From positions 1-17,362 of the forward strand of contig JAKAAZ010000063.1 of NCBI GenBank assembly GCA_021802085.1: a stretch of 17,362 bases of DNA, in the 5' to 3' direction. The notes under the pieces were generated by a model. The model searched no databases. It was not told the origin of the DNA and saw nothing but the letters and a program-made list of their open reading frames with translations. This DNA comes from Acidobacteriota bacterium (GTDB lineage: Bacteria > Acidobacteriota > Terriglobia > Terriglobales > Acidobacteriaceae). Made by a program: the position numbers and the translations under genes. Below, piece after piece: positions 6,349 to 14,696 of this stretch. Every line of letters starts with the position of its first letter. Positions within the stretch are counted from its first letter, which is position 1.

Positions 6349-8796
6349 TTGACGCGACGAAGCTCATGCAGACGACTGATGGCTCTGGCTGTGTTTTTGC
6401 AATGCCTTTGCCTCCAGGCGTTTTCCGCTGGCAGTAAAGCAATTCCAGGGGCGGACCCTTTGGCGGCAGCTGGTTCCTTACCGTCCGCGCCGGGACTATC
6501 TCTGAATCTTCACATGCATGGTTACGTGCGCCATCCGCCACATGTCACCGTGCCGCAGCTGGATTCTGCACCCACCTTAAGCGACTTCCTGGTAGCGCCA
6601 GCCAGATCGAACGCCGCGCGGCAAATGCTGCGAATCAGCCATTTCGTGGAGCGGTATCCGGACGACGGCAAGCCTTCGACCGAGCCAACAGTGGCCTATC
6701 TGGGATACACGCATAAGTACTTGTACGTCGCTTTTGTTTGCCACGACAAAACACCGAAACTCATCCGGGCACACATGCTCGCTCGGGATTCCCTGGGTGA
6801 CGATGACAATGTCGAAATCATGCTGGATACATTTCACGATCAGCGTCGAGCATTCATATTCAAGACGAACGCCTTGGGCATTCAAGCAGATGCCCTGTAC
6901 AGCGAGCAGAATGGTGCCGACTACTCCTTCGACACGGTGTGGGACACGTGGGGAAAGCGCACGCCCTATGGATATGCCGTGTTGATGCGAATACCATTTG
7001 CCAGCCTCTATTTCGCCAAGTCTGCCCCCAACCAGATGCGGACCTGGGGCATCATTCTGGAACGTAACATATCGCACGACAACGAATTAGTGTTTTGGCC
7101 GAGGAATACCCATAATGTGGCCGGACGTCTGACCCAGGACATTGAGGCCGACGGCTTTATGAACATTGCGCACGGCCAAAACCTGCAGTTTGAACCCTAT
7201 GTGCTGGGCCGCAACCTGCGCCAGTTGAATACCGTCAATCCGGTTAACCCCTATTTCCAACACAAGCATCTGCAAGCCTATGCCGGGCTGGACGCAAAGT
7301 TCATCCTGCACAACAGCCTGGTACTGGACACAACTCTCAATCCGGACTTCAGCCAGGTGGGCATCGACAATCCGGCCACGCCCAACCAGCGTTTTCCGCC
7401 ATACTTTCCAGAGGTGCGGCCATTCTTCATTGAGAACAGCAGTTACTTCATGACCCCCATCAGCTTGTATTACACCAACAATATCGTGTTGCCGCAGTAC
7501 GGAGCGCGACTTACGGGAAAGCTGGGCCCATGGGCGCTGGGAATCCTGGGCGTGGACGATCGCAATCCGGGCCAGGCTGTCCCTCCAGGAAATCCTGAGT
7601 TCGGGACCCGTGCCCACTTTTATCTCGCGCGCGTAAACCGCGACGTTGGGGCCTTGTCGAATGTAGGCCTGATTTATGCTGACCGGGAATATTTGGACTC
7701 CTTCAATCGTGCGGGAGGGTTCGATTATCGCTCCCGCTTGAAGAACCGCTGGACGTTGACCGGCCAAATCATATCCTCCGCGACCAAAAATATAAGCAAC
7801 GCAACTTCCGGCGAACAGGAATGCGAAGTGCTTACCTTGACTTGCAGCGGACAAGTCTATTCGCAGCAGCTAAGTTACTCCGATTTGCATAAAACCTGGT
7901 GGGTTGCCTACAACGACACATCGGCTGGATATGTCACTGACACTGGTTTTTTTCGGCGTCCAGACGTGCGTGAGCCAAATGGCTATTACGCCTATACCTT
8001 TCGGCCAAAGCGCGGATGGATTCTTTCCCACGGCCCCGGTATATACAGTGAGCGGATCTGGGACCACACCGGATTGCCTCTCGACTTTTATATCAATCCT
8101 GCCTACAGCGTGAACTTTAAGTACCGCACATCCATTTCCGCCAACGTCGATCTTGGGCAGGACCGTCTGCGCCCTGTGGACTACACCATCCTGACTCACA
8201 ATGTGGAATATCACAGCCATACCAGCGGCGTGAATTTCTATAGCTCGCCCCTGCCCTACATTGCTGTCGGTGGCGGGGTCTATACTGGCACAGTCATCAA
8301 CTATTCTCCTCCGGCTGACAGCGGCCCCGACCCAGTCAATGTAACTTCGCCGAATCTGAACCTGGAAATCAAGCCGATCGGATCGATCGACCTGCAAAAC
8401 GATTATGTGTATACACACTTCACTAGTCCTTCGAACGGCGCAGTCGTCTATGACAACCACGAGTTAATTTCGCGCTGGAACTACCAGATGACGAAAGCTG
8501 TCTCCTTTAACCTGATCGGGCAATATATCTCCACGCTGCCCAATCCTCAATACACCAGTGCGACAAACTCGAAAGACCTTTTCGCGGACGCATTGTTTAC
8601 CTATCTGCCGCATCCTGGCACGGCCATCTATTTTGGATATATCGGAAATTTCGCCAACATTAATCGTGCTCTTTGTACTCGCGATACAAACGGCCTTTGC
8701 AACACTAGCGATCCCATCCTGCCGCCCACGTACTCCTCGCTGATGAACGACAGCAAAACCATTTACCTGAAGCTGACATACCTGCTGCGGTTCTAA
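6349..8796 (+). CDS. CBM9-like domain / DUF5916 outer-membrane beta-barrel protein
   Basis: The product is 815 residues from TTG 6349. The N-terminus is a signal peptide: basic TRRSSCRR, hydrophobic LMALAVFLQCLCLQ, likely cleavage after AFSA. Residues about 70-250 resemble the family 9 carbohydrate-binding domain seen at the front of DUF5916 proteins (VAYLGYTHKYLYVAFVC, DDDNVEIMLDTF, NALGIQADALY). The DUF5916 region follows with its hallmark NPDFSQVGIDNP and FPPYFPEVRPFFIENSSYF (split across about 342-370). The rest is rich in alternating aromatic and polar strands and ends in LKLTYLLRF, a terminal Phe typical of Bam-inserted barrels. It should therefore sit in the outer membrane and may bind or pass carbohydrate. 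The ligand is unknown. It is flanked by its own gap upstream and convergent remnant DNA downstream, so it looks monocistronic. Confidence 0.87.
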   Translation: MTRRSSCRRLMALAVFLQCLCLQAFSAGSKAIPGADPLAAAGSLPSAPGLSLNLHMHGYVRHPPHVTVPQLDSAPTLSDFLVAPARSNAARQMLRISHFVERYPDDGKPSTEPTVAYLGYTHKYLYVAFVCHDKTPKLIRAHMLARDSLGDDDNVEIMLDTFHDQRRAFIFKTNALGIQADALYSEQNGADYSFDTVWDTWGKRTPYGYAVLMRIPFASLYFAKSAPNQMRTWGIILERNISHDNELVFWPRNTHNVAGRLTQDIEADGFMNIAHGQNLQFEPYVLGRNLRQLNTVNPVNPYFQHKHLQAYAGLDAKFILHNSLVLDTTLNPDFSQVGIDNPATPNQRFPPYFPEVRPFFIENSSYFMTPISLYYTNNIVLPQYGARLTGKLGPWALGILGVDDRNPGQAVPPGNPEFGTRAHFYLARVNRDVGALSNVGLIYADREYLDSFNRAGGFDYRSRLKNRWTLTGQIISSATKNISNATSGEQECEVLTLTCSGQVYSQQLSYSDLHKTWWVAYNDTSAGYVTDTGFFRRPDVREPNGYYAYTFRPKRGWILSHGPGIYSERIWDHTGLPLDFYINPAYSVNFKYRTSISANVDLGQDRLRPVDYTILTHNVEYHSHTSGVNFYSSPLPYIAVGGGVYTGTVINYSPPADSGPDPVNVTSPNLNLEIKPIGSIDLQNDYVYTHFTSPSNGAVVYDNHELISRWNYQMTKAVSFNLIGQYISTLPNPQYTSATNSKDLFADALFTYLPHPGTAIYFGYIGNFANINRALCTRDTNGLCNTSDPILPPTYSSLMNDSKTIYLKLTYLLRF

Positions 8797-8802
8797 GCCT
8801 GG

Positions 8803-9054
8803 TTACCGGGTCCAATTACTCAGGGCCCGATAGATATCTGCCGCGCTTGCTCCATATTTGGGTTCGCTGCGCCTGGAGGCGCCCACCAGCAGAGCCTTGA
8901 GATTGTCGGCGATTGCGCTTGCCGCACCCACGGCTTCATGTTTGGTCAGCACTGCGATGGCAATCTTGTCCTGCGGCAGCACCATGTTTTCGCCGGTAAA
9001 GCTGAAATCAAATGATGAAGAGGGCTCACTCTCCGCGTGCCAACCGTGACAATC
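8803..9054 (-). pseudogene. C-terminal remnant of a beta-lactamase-family (class C / S12-like) serine hydrolase
   Basis: The frame is open from just after TAG 9055-9057 to TAA 8803-8805, 83 codons. The recognisable part is GENMVLPQDKIAIAVLTKHE followed by AASAIADNLKALL, closely like the last beta-strand and helix of beta-lactamase-fold serine hydrolases (usual form: ENxVxPDDKxAxxVLTNQ...AAxxIA). It ends AADIYRALSNWTR. The SxxK, YxN and HxG catalytic motifs and some 300 upstream residues are absent, because the plus-strand gene starting at 9090 occupies the space. ATG 8983-8985 could start a 60-residue peptide, but nothing suggests that it is expressed. Decay after deletion or replacement is the most likely history. 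Family assignment is from remembered motif similarity. Confidence 0.55.
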
Positions 9055-9089
9055 CTAGTAAACTAAGCACTGGATAAGCAGTCAAAACC

Positions 9090-10040
9090 ATGACGGAAAG
9101 TTCAACCCATTCAATGAAGCTTCCTCTTACGGCCGCAATAGAGACTGCGGCGCAAACTGCTGGCTTAGTCGTTTTGTCCACCCGCGCAGGCGCGGATTTT
9201 CACGGAGAGCCGACAACCTGTTTCACGTTCGGCCTGCACGCAAATACAGCCGGCGACCGCACGCTACCACTTGAATTGAGTTCTACATTCGATTGCAACC
9301 AGCCCTCTCTGTTGCCAGAGTTGACCAGCTATCTGCGCGAAGCCGCACTGCGTCTGCGCAATCCTCGGCCCGATTGCTACGTCACGCTGGCTGGATTGCC
9401 GATCCGATTCGACGGCTTCAGCTGGCCTTTTCATCGCTCCACCTCCGGCTCCGACACGTATGTGGTTCATGGAGTCGCGCATCTGGAAGACGGTACGGCA
9501 AGCCCCCTCCATGCGAAGATTGCCGCCAGCATGACGGTCACCTTTGCCGAGATTGTCCCTGCGCCGGAGCAACCCTACGCCGAAACGTTTATCTACAATG
9601 CTGTTCGCAAGACGCTCGACCAGGGCCAGATGGAAATGATCAAGAGCGGCAATCGTCAGCCGGTGCCCGTCACCACGCGCTATTACAGTCGCTGGCAGAA
9701 GAAGTTCGTTTTTTCCGATACCGACGATGAAAGCCGCGCGGACTTTCTGGCGCTGAAACTCTACTGGCTCTCTGGCGTATTGGGTGGCAGCCAGCCGGTG
9801 TGGATCGCCGACCATCGAGATGCGCAGTACCTCAATACCGACACCCAGCATTTGCAGGACGCCGTAAACATGTTGGCCAGCGAAGGCTTTGCCGCGCTGA
9901 GCAGCGACCCGCAGTTCGCCATGGCCACACCCTTGCTACTTCAACGAGCCGACCATTATCATGCAATGCTCGCGGACGCGATCGCGCGCACCAAGCCGGC
10001 CTTCAATGAAGAAATGCGCCACGGCCACACCAATATGTAA
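9090..10040 (+). CDS. Conserved-looking hypothetical protein, function unknown
   Basis: I do not recognise this 316-residue protein. It has no signal peptide or membrane helix, so it is probably cytoplasmic. The first 170 residues alternate short hydrophobic stretches and turns (YVTLAGLPIRFDGFSWPF about 96-113, TYVVHGVAHLEDGT about 122-135), suggesting mostly beta structure. The second half has a basic and aromatic segment (TTRYYSRWQKKFVFSDTDDE about 195-214) and then amphipathic helices around FLALKLYWLSGVLGG and ADHYHAMLADAIAR. No catalytic motif stands out. Codon use and length argue for a real gene, and the whole frame is open without competing candidates. It starts 32 nt after the serine-hydrolase remnant and converges on the alpha/beta-hydrolase gene. 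The ATG at 9090 lacks a strong Shine-Dalgarno sequence; ATG 9114 (MKLPLTAA) is an alternative. Confidence 0.75.
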   Translation: MTESSTHSMKLPLTAAIETAAQTAGLVVLSTRAGADFHGEPTTCFTFGLHANTAGDRTLPLELSSTFDCNQPSLLPELTSYLREAALRLRNPRPDCYVTLAGLPIRFDGFSWPFHRSTSGSDTYVVHGVAHLEDGTASPLHAKIAASMTVTFAEIVPAPEQPYAETFIYNAVRKTLDQGQMEMIKSGNRQPVPVTTRYYSRWQKKFVFSDTDDESRADFLALKLYWLSGVLGGSQPVWIADHRDAQYLNTDTQHLQDAVNMLASEGFAALSSDPQFAMATPLLLQRADHYHAMLADAIARTKPAFNEEMRHGHTNM

Positions 10041-10078
10041 GCATTGCTTCCATCCTCGAGGACCATTCCGGATTGTTC

Positions 10079-10138
10079 GCCACGCAAGTGGCATTGCGCC
10101 AATGGAATGTCGGCAATGAATCGCGGTCTGAGACCGTG
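10079..10138. terminator. Two short hairpins between convergent genes, possible bidirectional termination region
   Basis: The 101-nt gap between convergent stops holds GCCAC-GCAA-GTGGC (10079-10092; a five-pair stem with a GNRA-type loop) and CGGTC-TGA-GACCG (10124-10136). On the plus strand the second hairpin can be extended to 10122-10138 with one G-U pair. Neither is followed by a T-run on either strand, so they do not meet the intrinsic terminator pattern. The second lies just after the hydrolase stop codon. Confidence 0.3.
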
Positions 10139-10141
10139 CTC

Positions 10142-11254
10142 TTAGTGCGCTAATTGCTTGTCGAAATAGGATGCCATAATCTGGTCGGCTTCTTTGGTCT
10201 CAGGCAATTCCGGATGGTTCCAGAAGGCATGGGGCAACCCTTCGAACACGACCAGTTGCGCGGCAACGCCAGCCCGCAAGAATGCGCGGTGCAGAATGGT
10301 CGTCCCGCTCAACAGCATGTCGCGTTCACTGGTGATGAACAAGGTTGGCGGGAATCCTGTCAGGTCGGCATAGAGTGGCGAACGCAACGGATCCTTTAAA
10401 TTGACGCGTGCTACCTGGGTGCTCGCAGCGGGGTGGTGCTGAGATTGCGGCATATTCAAAGGTCCTGCCAAACCAAAAAGACCGAATATCGACTGTGAAT
10501 CGCCGCGCTGACTAAAATCTCCCAAGCCGGAAAAAACACCCAGACAGCCGGGCAGCGGTAATCCGAGCTGACGGAGCCTGACAGCAACCTCAGGGGTGAG
10601 GATTGCGCCGGCGGACGTTCCATAAATGCAAATGTGCTGCGGCTTGTAGGCTTTGAGAAGCTGTTTGTACACCGCGATGGCATCATCCACTTGTGCCGGA
10701 AACGGATGCTCGGGCATCAGGCGGTACAGCACGGCCACCACTTCGGTTTGCGTCAAATTGGCAATGGGGACTGTTTCTGTCAATGAGCCGGAGTCCGAAT
10801 CGAAGCCGCCTCCATGCAAGTTCATCAGAACCCGGCCACGATTTTGTTTCGGAATTTTGAGCGGAGTGATGATCTTGACTGGGACGCCGCCCATGGTCTG
10901 CTGCTGCACGTGGACTGGGTACGCGGCCTCGAACTGTGCCCCGCGGGCCGCCTGCCAAATATCTGTCTGCTTGCGCCGCTCTGCCAGGGTCATGGCGCCC
11001 AGGTCCGGCGGAGGCTGGGCAAGAAACCTCTGAGCCTCACGGCTAATCGTCGCCGGAATCGGTACCATGCGCGTAATGTGCGCGGTGCCCTTGGCATCGA
11101 TATAACTGGTGTCCGTCTGTGGAACCTGCTGCGGAATCGGCGCGGAGTTGTTTTGCTGGGCAAAACCAGCCGCATGCAACACGGTTGCGGCACACAATGC
11201 TGTGGCCAGTGCGGCCATGCCCTTCTCGATCCAGAATCTCCGAAATCCGGACAT
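10142..11254 (-). CDS. Secreted alpha/beta hydrolase, hormone-sensitive-lipase (HSL) type esterase
   Basis: The product is 370 residues from ATG 11252-11254, chosen over the in-frame TTG at 11275 because AGGAG sits 7 nt upstream. Residues 1-33 form a signal peptide (FRRFWIEKG basic, AALATALCAATVL hydrophobic, cleavage near HAAGFA), so it acts in the periplasm or outside. The HSL oxyanion motif is HGGGF (147-151), the nucleophile elbow is GTSAG (212-216, Ser214), the acid is in TSERD (Asp312) and the catalytic His is in LPHAFW (His342). All triad parts are present. HSL enzymes cleave short acyl esters. As the last gene of a galactosidase operon it might deacetylate plant polysaccharide fragments, but that is inference. 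It follows the M24 gene by 91 nt, the longest gap in the group. Confidence 0.88.
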   Translation of the reverse strand: MSGFRRFWIEKGMAALATALCAATVLHAAGFAQQNNSAPIPQQVPQTDTSYIDAKGTAHITRMVPIPATISREAQRFLAQPPPDLGAMTLAERRKQTDIWQAARGAQFEAAYPVHVQQQTMGGVPVKIITPLKIPKQNRGRVLMNLHGGGFDSDSGSLTETVPIANLTQTEVVAVLYRLMPEHPFPAQVDDAIAVYKQLLKAYKPQHICIYGTSAGAILTPEVAVRLRQLGLPLPGCLGVFSGLGDFSQRGDSQSIFGLFGLAGPLNMPQSQHHPAASTQVARVNLKDPLRSPLYADLTGFPPTLFITSERDMLLSGTTILHRAFLRAGVAAQLVVFEGLPHAFWNHPELPETKEADQIMASYFDKQLAH

Positions 11255-11261
11255 CGCTACG

Positions 11262-11266
11262 CTCCT
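11262..11266 (-). promoter_or_regulatory. Ribosome binding site of the alpha/beta hydrolase gene
   Basis: On the minus strand AGGAG lies 7 nt before ATG 11252-11254. It decides for the start that gives a compact signal peptide. Confidence 0.75.
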
Positions 11267-11345
11267 AATTTGCAAGACTTTTTGCTTCTTGTTGCACGAG
11301 TGGGAGCACCCCCCTTAGCGCATTGCCGGACGCTTCCTGCGTTCA

Positions 11346-12488
11346 TCACGCCAGCAATACTCCAGCCGACTGATAGATGCTCCCGTCACGGCTGGTCTCC
11401 ACAACCGGCAGCCGTGGCGTCCTGGTAAGGGCTTCGATTTTCCCGTGATGTAGCACCACCGTGTCTTCAATTTTTGCACCCTGCAAGCTGGGGTTCCAAG
11501 CTATCCCTTGCTGCTTCAGTACCCGCTCGCTGCCGCCTGGGCGGGCAACCCACTCGCGCTCCCAATAGCCGGTGGCGCCGCCTTGATGATGCATCTGCTC
11601 CTCACCCGGGTATCCCTGTTCCGTATATGCGCGCTGCGCCATCGTAAACAATTCGTCGGCCCTCGTGCCTTCCCGTGTGCCATGCAACAGACTGGCGTTG
11701 ACTCGGGTCACCGCCGCAAATTTTTCTTCCAGTTCCGCCGGCATGTCGCCAAAGTGGACGTACCGCGTGATAGAGACCGACAAGCCCCAGCGGCGAGCAC
11801 AGAAATTCAGCATGCCGAACTTCTGCAGCACCCCTTCCCGCGGCACTGCATGTCTGTAATTCCGAATCCGCTCGTCGACCGAGGCCAGCAAAACGGAAGG
11901 CAAAATACTTTGGGCCAGCAGTCGCCTGCACACCATAGCCTGCATCGTAGCTTCCGTCATGCCCGGACGCAGTTCCAGTAGCGTATCCGTAGTCGCCTCC
12001 GCAATGTGCTCGCCAAGCCAGCGATAACGCGCAATTTCTCCGTCTGTCAGCGGCAGCCGCAAAGGTTTCATCGAAATGGCTGGAACTCCGATCGTGGCAT
12101 CGTCGCTGGCAACTTTGCCGCTGCCAACAATTTTCTTTATCGATGCCTGCACATCGTTGTCATACCAGGGCTGGATCACGGGCTGGTAGTCGAGATGCAC
12201 AAACTCTTCCTGCGCCAGCCGTGGAGCTTCGTTGTTGGTCGTCAAGTAATAGGAGCGGCCATCGCGGGTGACCAGAAGGCTGCCAACAGCAATTTCGCGC
12301 GGAATACCCACGCGCATCTCGACCAACCCGGCAGTTGCCCAGGCAATGTTCTCGTGTCGCGAGATCACGAATGCATCGAGCGAGTTTGCCTTCAGGAACT
12401 CCTGCAGAACAGAATGCTTCTCCTCAAGCTCGGCCTTGCGCTCACTGGCCGGGAACAGCATGTTCGCATCCACCTTGTCATTCTTCAC
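11346..12488 (-). CDS. M24-family (creatinase/Xaa-Pro aminopeptidase fold) protein with degenerate metal site
   Basis: The product is 380 residues from GTG 12486-12488, supported by GGAGG 6 nt upstream. There is no signal peptide, so it is likely cytoplasmic. Residues about 11-145 look like the creatinase-type N-terminal domain (LKANSLDAFVISRHENIAW, MRVGIPREIAVGSLL). Residues about 150-380 are the pita-bread domain (DGEIARYRWLGEHIAEATTD, ELRPGMTE). Compared with Xaa-Pro aminopeptidases, the metal ligands appear replaced: the DxG...GYxxDITR region reads N228-F-C...GLSVSITR (Asp to N228 and Asp to S239), and the EPG Glu is N332 in WNPSL. H213, H300/H301 and E341 (GAKIEDT) remain. It may be a metal-free hydrolase like creatinase, or a non-peptidase. 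It lies 41 nt after the beta-galactosidase gene, clearly in the same operon, where its role is unclear. Confidence 0.82.
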   Translation of the reverse strand: MKNDKVDANMLFPASERKAELEEKHSVLQEFLKANSLDAFVISRHENIAWATAGLVEMRVGIPREIAVGSLLVTRDGRSYYLTTNNEAPRLAQEEFVHLDYQPVIQPWYDNDVQASIKKIVGSGKVASDDATIGVPAISMKPLRLPLTDGEIARYRWLGEHIAEATTDTLLELRPGMTEATMQAMVCRRLLAQSILPSVLLASVDERIRNYRHAVPREGVLQKFGMLNFCARRWGLSVSITRYVHFGDMPAELEEKFAAVTRVNASLLHGTREGTRADELFTMAQRAYTEQGYPGEEQMHHQGGATGYWEREWVARPGGSERVLKQQGIAWNPSLQGAKIEDTVVLHHGKIEALTRTPRLPVVETSRDGSIYQSAGVLLA

Positions 12489-12494
12489 CTGGGA

Positions 12495-12499
12495 CCTCC
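12495..12499 (-). promoter_or_regulatory. Ribosome binding site of the M24 gene (GTG start)
   Basis: On the minus strand GGAGG lies 6 nt before GTG 12486-12488, which supports the non-ATG start over the ATG at residue 10. Confidence 0.75.
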
Positions 12500-12529
12500 A
12501 TCACCTTGAATGCGCCAAGACATTTTCTT

Positions 12530-14650
12530 CTACGGCCGAGATCCTGCGCCGTCCGTCTTTTCGGACAGAATCGCAACGCCATACACAGGCAACGTGACGC
12601 TGCGCACAGACCCGCCTGCCAGCACATCCGTCATAGTATGCGCCAACGGGATGGTCTGCTGGCTGTTTGAGAAATTCTCCATGAAGAAGATCGTCTGGGC
12701 TGGCCCGATGCGGCGCTCTACTTCCACTCCTTCAGGAGCCTGCAACAGGTCTGGCTTGACGCCACTCATGCCAAGCATCCACTGGGCTGCTTGTTTCATT
12801 CCAGCATCGTCCATCCAGATGCCAATGTAGGTGATGGTCCCTCGCCCTACTTTGCGGGTAATCGCAGCCGGAGATCCATCGAGCCAGCCATTGCTCTTGT
12901 CGTAACGCATCAGCACTTTCACGTCCGGAGCTTCCACCTGAAGCCGCTCCGCAAAGAGTTGGCTTTCATTCGATCCCCAGTCGCCGCTCACCGGAACAGA
13001 ATGGATCAGCGCGAAGTACTGCTCTACGCGCCCACCCAAAATCTTCGCGAGCGGCCCAGGCTGCCGCTCTTGCCAGCGCGAATTGTCGCCGTCCTTCATT
13101 CCTGAACGCTGCCCCAGCACCAGGTTTCCTCCCTGCGCGACATAGCGCATCAGGTTGTCTACCACGGCCTGCGGCATCACATACAGCCCCGGCGCTACAA
13201 CCAGCTTGTAGCGGGAAAGATCATCTTGCGGCGAGACAATGTCGATCGAGTTGCCTAGCTCATGGAGTGGCTTGTAATAGCTCATCAATTCATCGATCGG
13301 ATTGTAGTTTGGATTTTCTCTCTGCCAATTGATGGTCCACCGGCTTTTGTAGGATTGCAAAATGGCCACTTGCGATCGGATCGTGGTTCCCTCGATGGCA
13401 GGACCGGCCTTTTCATATTCACGGCCAACCTGCGCAATCTCCTCATACACCGGAGTGGGCGTGCCATCGACTCCGACAAGGACTCCCTTGTGGTTCTGCT
13501 CCTGTCCATTCAGCGAATCGCGCCATTGCCAATAGCTTGTCGTGTTGGCGCCATGGCCAATGTCCTGCCAGATGCCGGCGCGCATTTGCCCCTTCGCCAT
13601 GTTGGATCCGGCCGTTGTTTCCATCACCCAAAAGTCCTGATCTTTGAATCCCCGCGCCAGATCGTTGGTCGCAGCATTCTTTACCGGCTTAAAAGGATTG
13701 GCCCAATGGCCAAGCGGATCATCCCACGATGCGAAATTCAAATCTCGTGCGACGACATAATGGTCATAGCCATCGAACCAGCCCATCATATTCGTTGTGA
13801 TGCCCTGCCTCGGATCGGCATATGTGTGAATGGCGTCGATTTGGTTTTTCTGATAACTCCGCCAGGTGTCGCTTACGAATTCCTTCCAGCGAAGCATCAA
13901 TCCTGGATTTCCGTGTGCATCGGGAATGGGAATCTGGTCCCAGCTTGTAAACGTCTGGCCCCAGTACGCCATCACCAGACGCCGATTGAGCGCATCCAGA
14001 GACCCATATTTTTGCTTCAACCAATCCTGAAATTGCTTGCGAGTGTTCTCGTCATAGGAAGGAAAGTTGTATTCATTGTCGATCTGCCATGCGATGACGT
14101 AAGGATTGTGCCCAAAATGTTTTGCCAACTGCTCGTCAATTCCGCGTACCAGCTCGCGATACTTCGGGTCCGCAAAATTGAAATTCGCCCGCTCTCCGCG
14201 TCCTACTCGCTGCCCATCTTCCAGGACGCGCAGGGTCTCCGGATACTTTTCCGTGAGCCACGCTGGAGGCGTCTGGCTTGGCGTTCCAATCACCACAAAT
14301 ATCCCGTGCTTGCCGGCATCGTCGATGACGCGCTCCAGCCAATCGAAATCGTACTGCCCCTCTGCTGGCTCTATTCGGCTCCACGTGTACTCACCTAGAC
14401 GCACCATGTGCAGGTGGGCTTTTTGCATCAGCTCCAGATCAGTATCCCATCGAGTTTCCGGCCATTGCTCCGGATACCATGCGGCCCCCATCAACAGAGG
14501 GGGCGGTGTGGGTGCCACAGCTTGCGCCTCGGTGCGATTTTGAGAATATGCGCAGGAACTCGCGGCGATTGCCAACGAAAGAACACCCAGCAGAATGCCG
14601 AATCTCCGCGATTTGAATAACTCATCGATCTCCATCATGCTTCGCCACAT
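12530..14650 (-). CDS. Beta-galactosidase, glycoside hydrolase family 42, exported
   Basis: The product is about 706 residues if started at ATG 14648-14650. ATG 14659, with AGGAG only 2 nt away, and an upstream ATG at 14704 that would overlap the transporter gene are less likely. A hydrophobic stretch GILLGVLSLAIAASSCA (about 18-34) after a long basic n-region is a signal peptide. Cys33 could be lipidated, but the box is poor. The GH42 TIM barrel begins GAAWYPEQWPE. The acid/base Glu is E193 in WQIDNEYNF and the nucleophile is E344 in FWVMETTAGS. A GH42 trimerisation-type domain follows (SQVAILQSYKSRW, then DDLSRYKLVVAPGLYVM and GGNLVLG), with a small beta domain at the end. It hydrolyses terminal beta-galactosides, such as galactan oligomers, outside the cytoplasm. 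It sits between the transporter (46 nt upstream) and the M24 gene (41 nt downstream). Confidence 0.92.
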   Translation of the reverse strand: MWRSMMEIDELFKSRRFGILLGVLSLAIAASSCAYSQNRTEAQAVAPTPPPLLMGAAWYPEQWPETRWDTDLELMQKAHLHMVRLGEYTWSRIEPAEGQYDFDWLERVIDDAGKHGIFVVIGTPSQTPPAWLTEKYPETLRVLEDGQRVGRGERANFNFADPKYRELVRGIDEQLAKHFGHNPYVIAWQIDNEYNFPSYDENTRKQFQDWLKQKYGSLDALNRRLVMAYWGQTFTSWDQIPIPDAHGNPGLMLRWKEFVSDTWRSYQKNQIDAIHTYADPRQGITTNMMGWFDGYDHYVVARDLNFASWDDPLGHWANPFKPVKNAATNDLARGFKDQDFWVMETTAGSNMAKGQMRAGIWQDIGHGANTTSYWQWRDSLNGQEQNHKGVLVGVDGTPTPVYEEIAQVGREYEKAGPAIEGTTIRSQVAILQSYKSRWTINWQRENPNYNPIDELMSYYKPLHELGNSIDIVSPQDDLSRYKLVVAPGLYVMPQAVVDNLMRYVAQGGNLVLGQRSGMKDGDNSRWQERQPGPLAKILGGRVEQYFALIHSVPVSGDWGSNESQLFAERLQVEAPDVKVLMRYDKSNGWLDGSPAAITRKVGRGTITYIGIWMDDAGMKQAAQWMLGMSGVKPDLLQAPEGVEVERRIGPAQTIFFMENFSNSQQTIPLAHTMTDVLAGGSVRSVTLPVYGVAILSEKTDGAGSRP

Positions 14651-14696
14651 TGAGTACATATCTCCTGATCTCTCAAACAGTATTTCCGGTCTGGCC

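Noticed and set aside
13262..14398. Long plus-strand open frame (378 codons) opposite the GH42 gene
   Set aside because: It lies wholly antisense to a clear GH42 gene, its translation shows no domain or export pattern, and such frames arise as codon-bias shadows in GC-rich genes.
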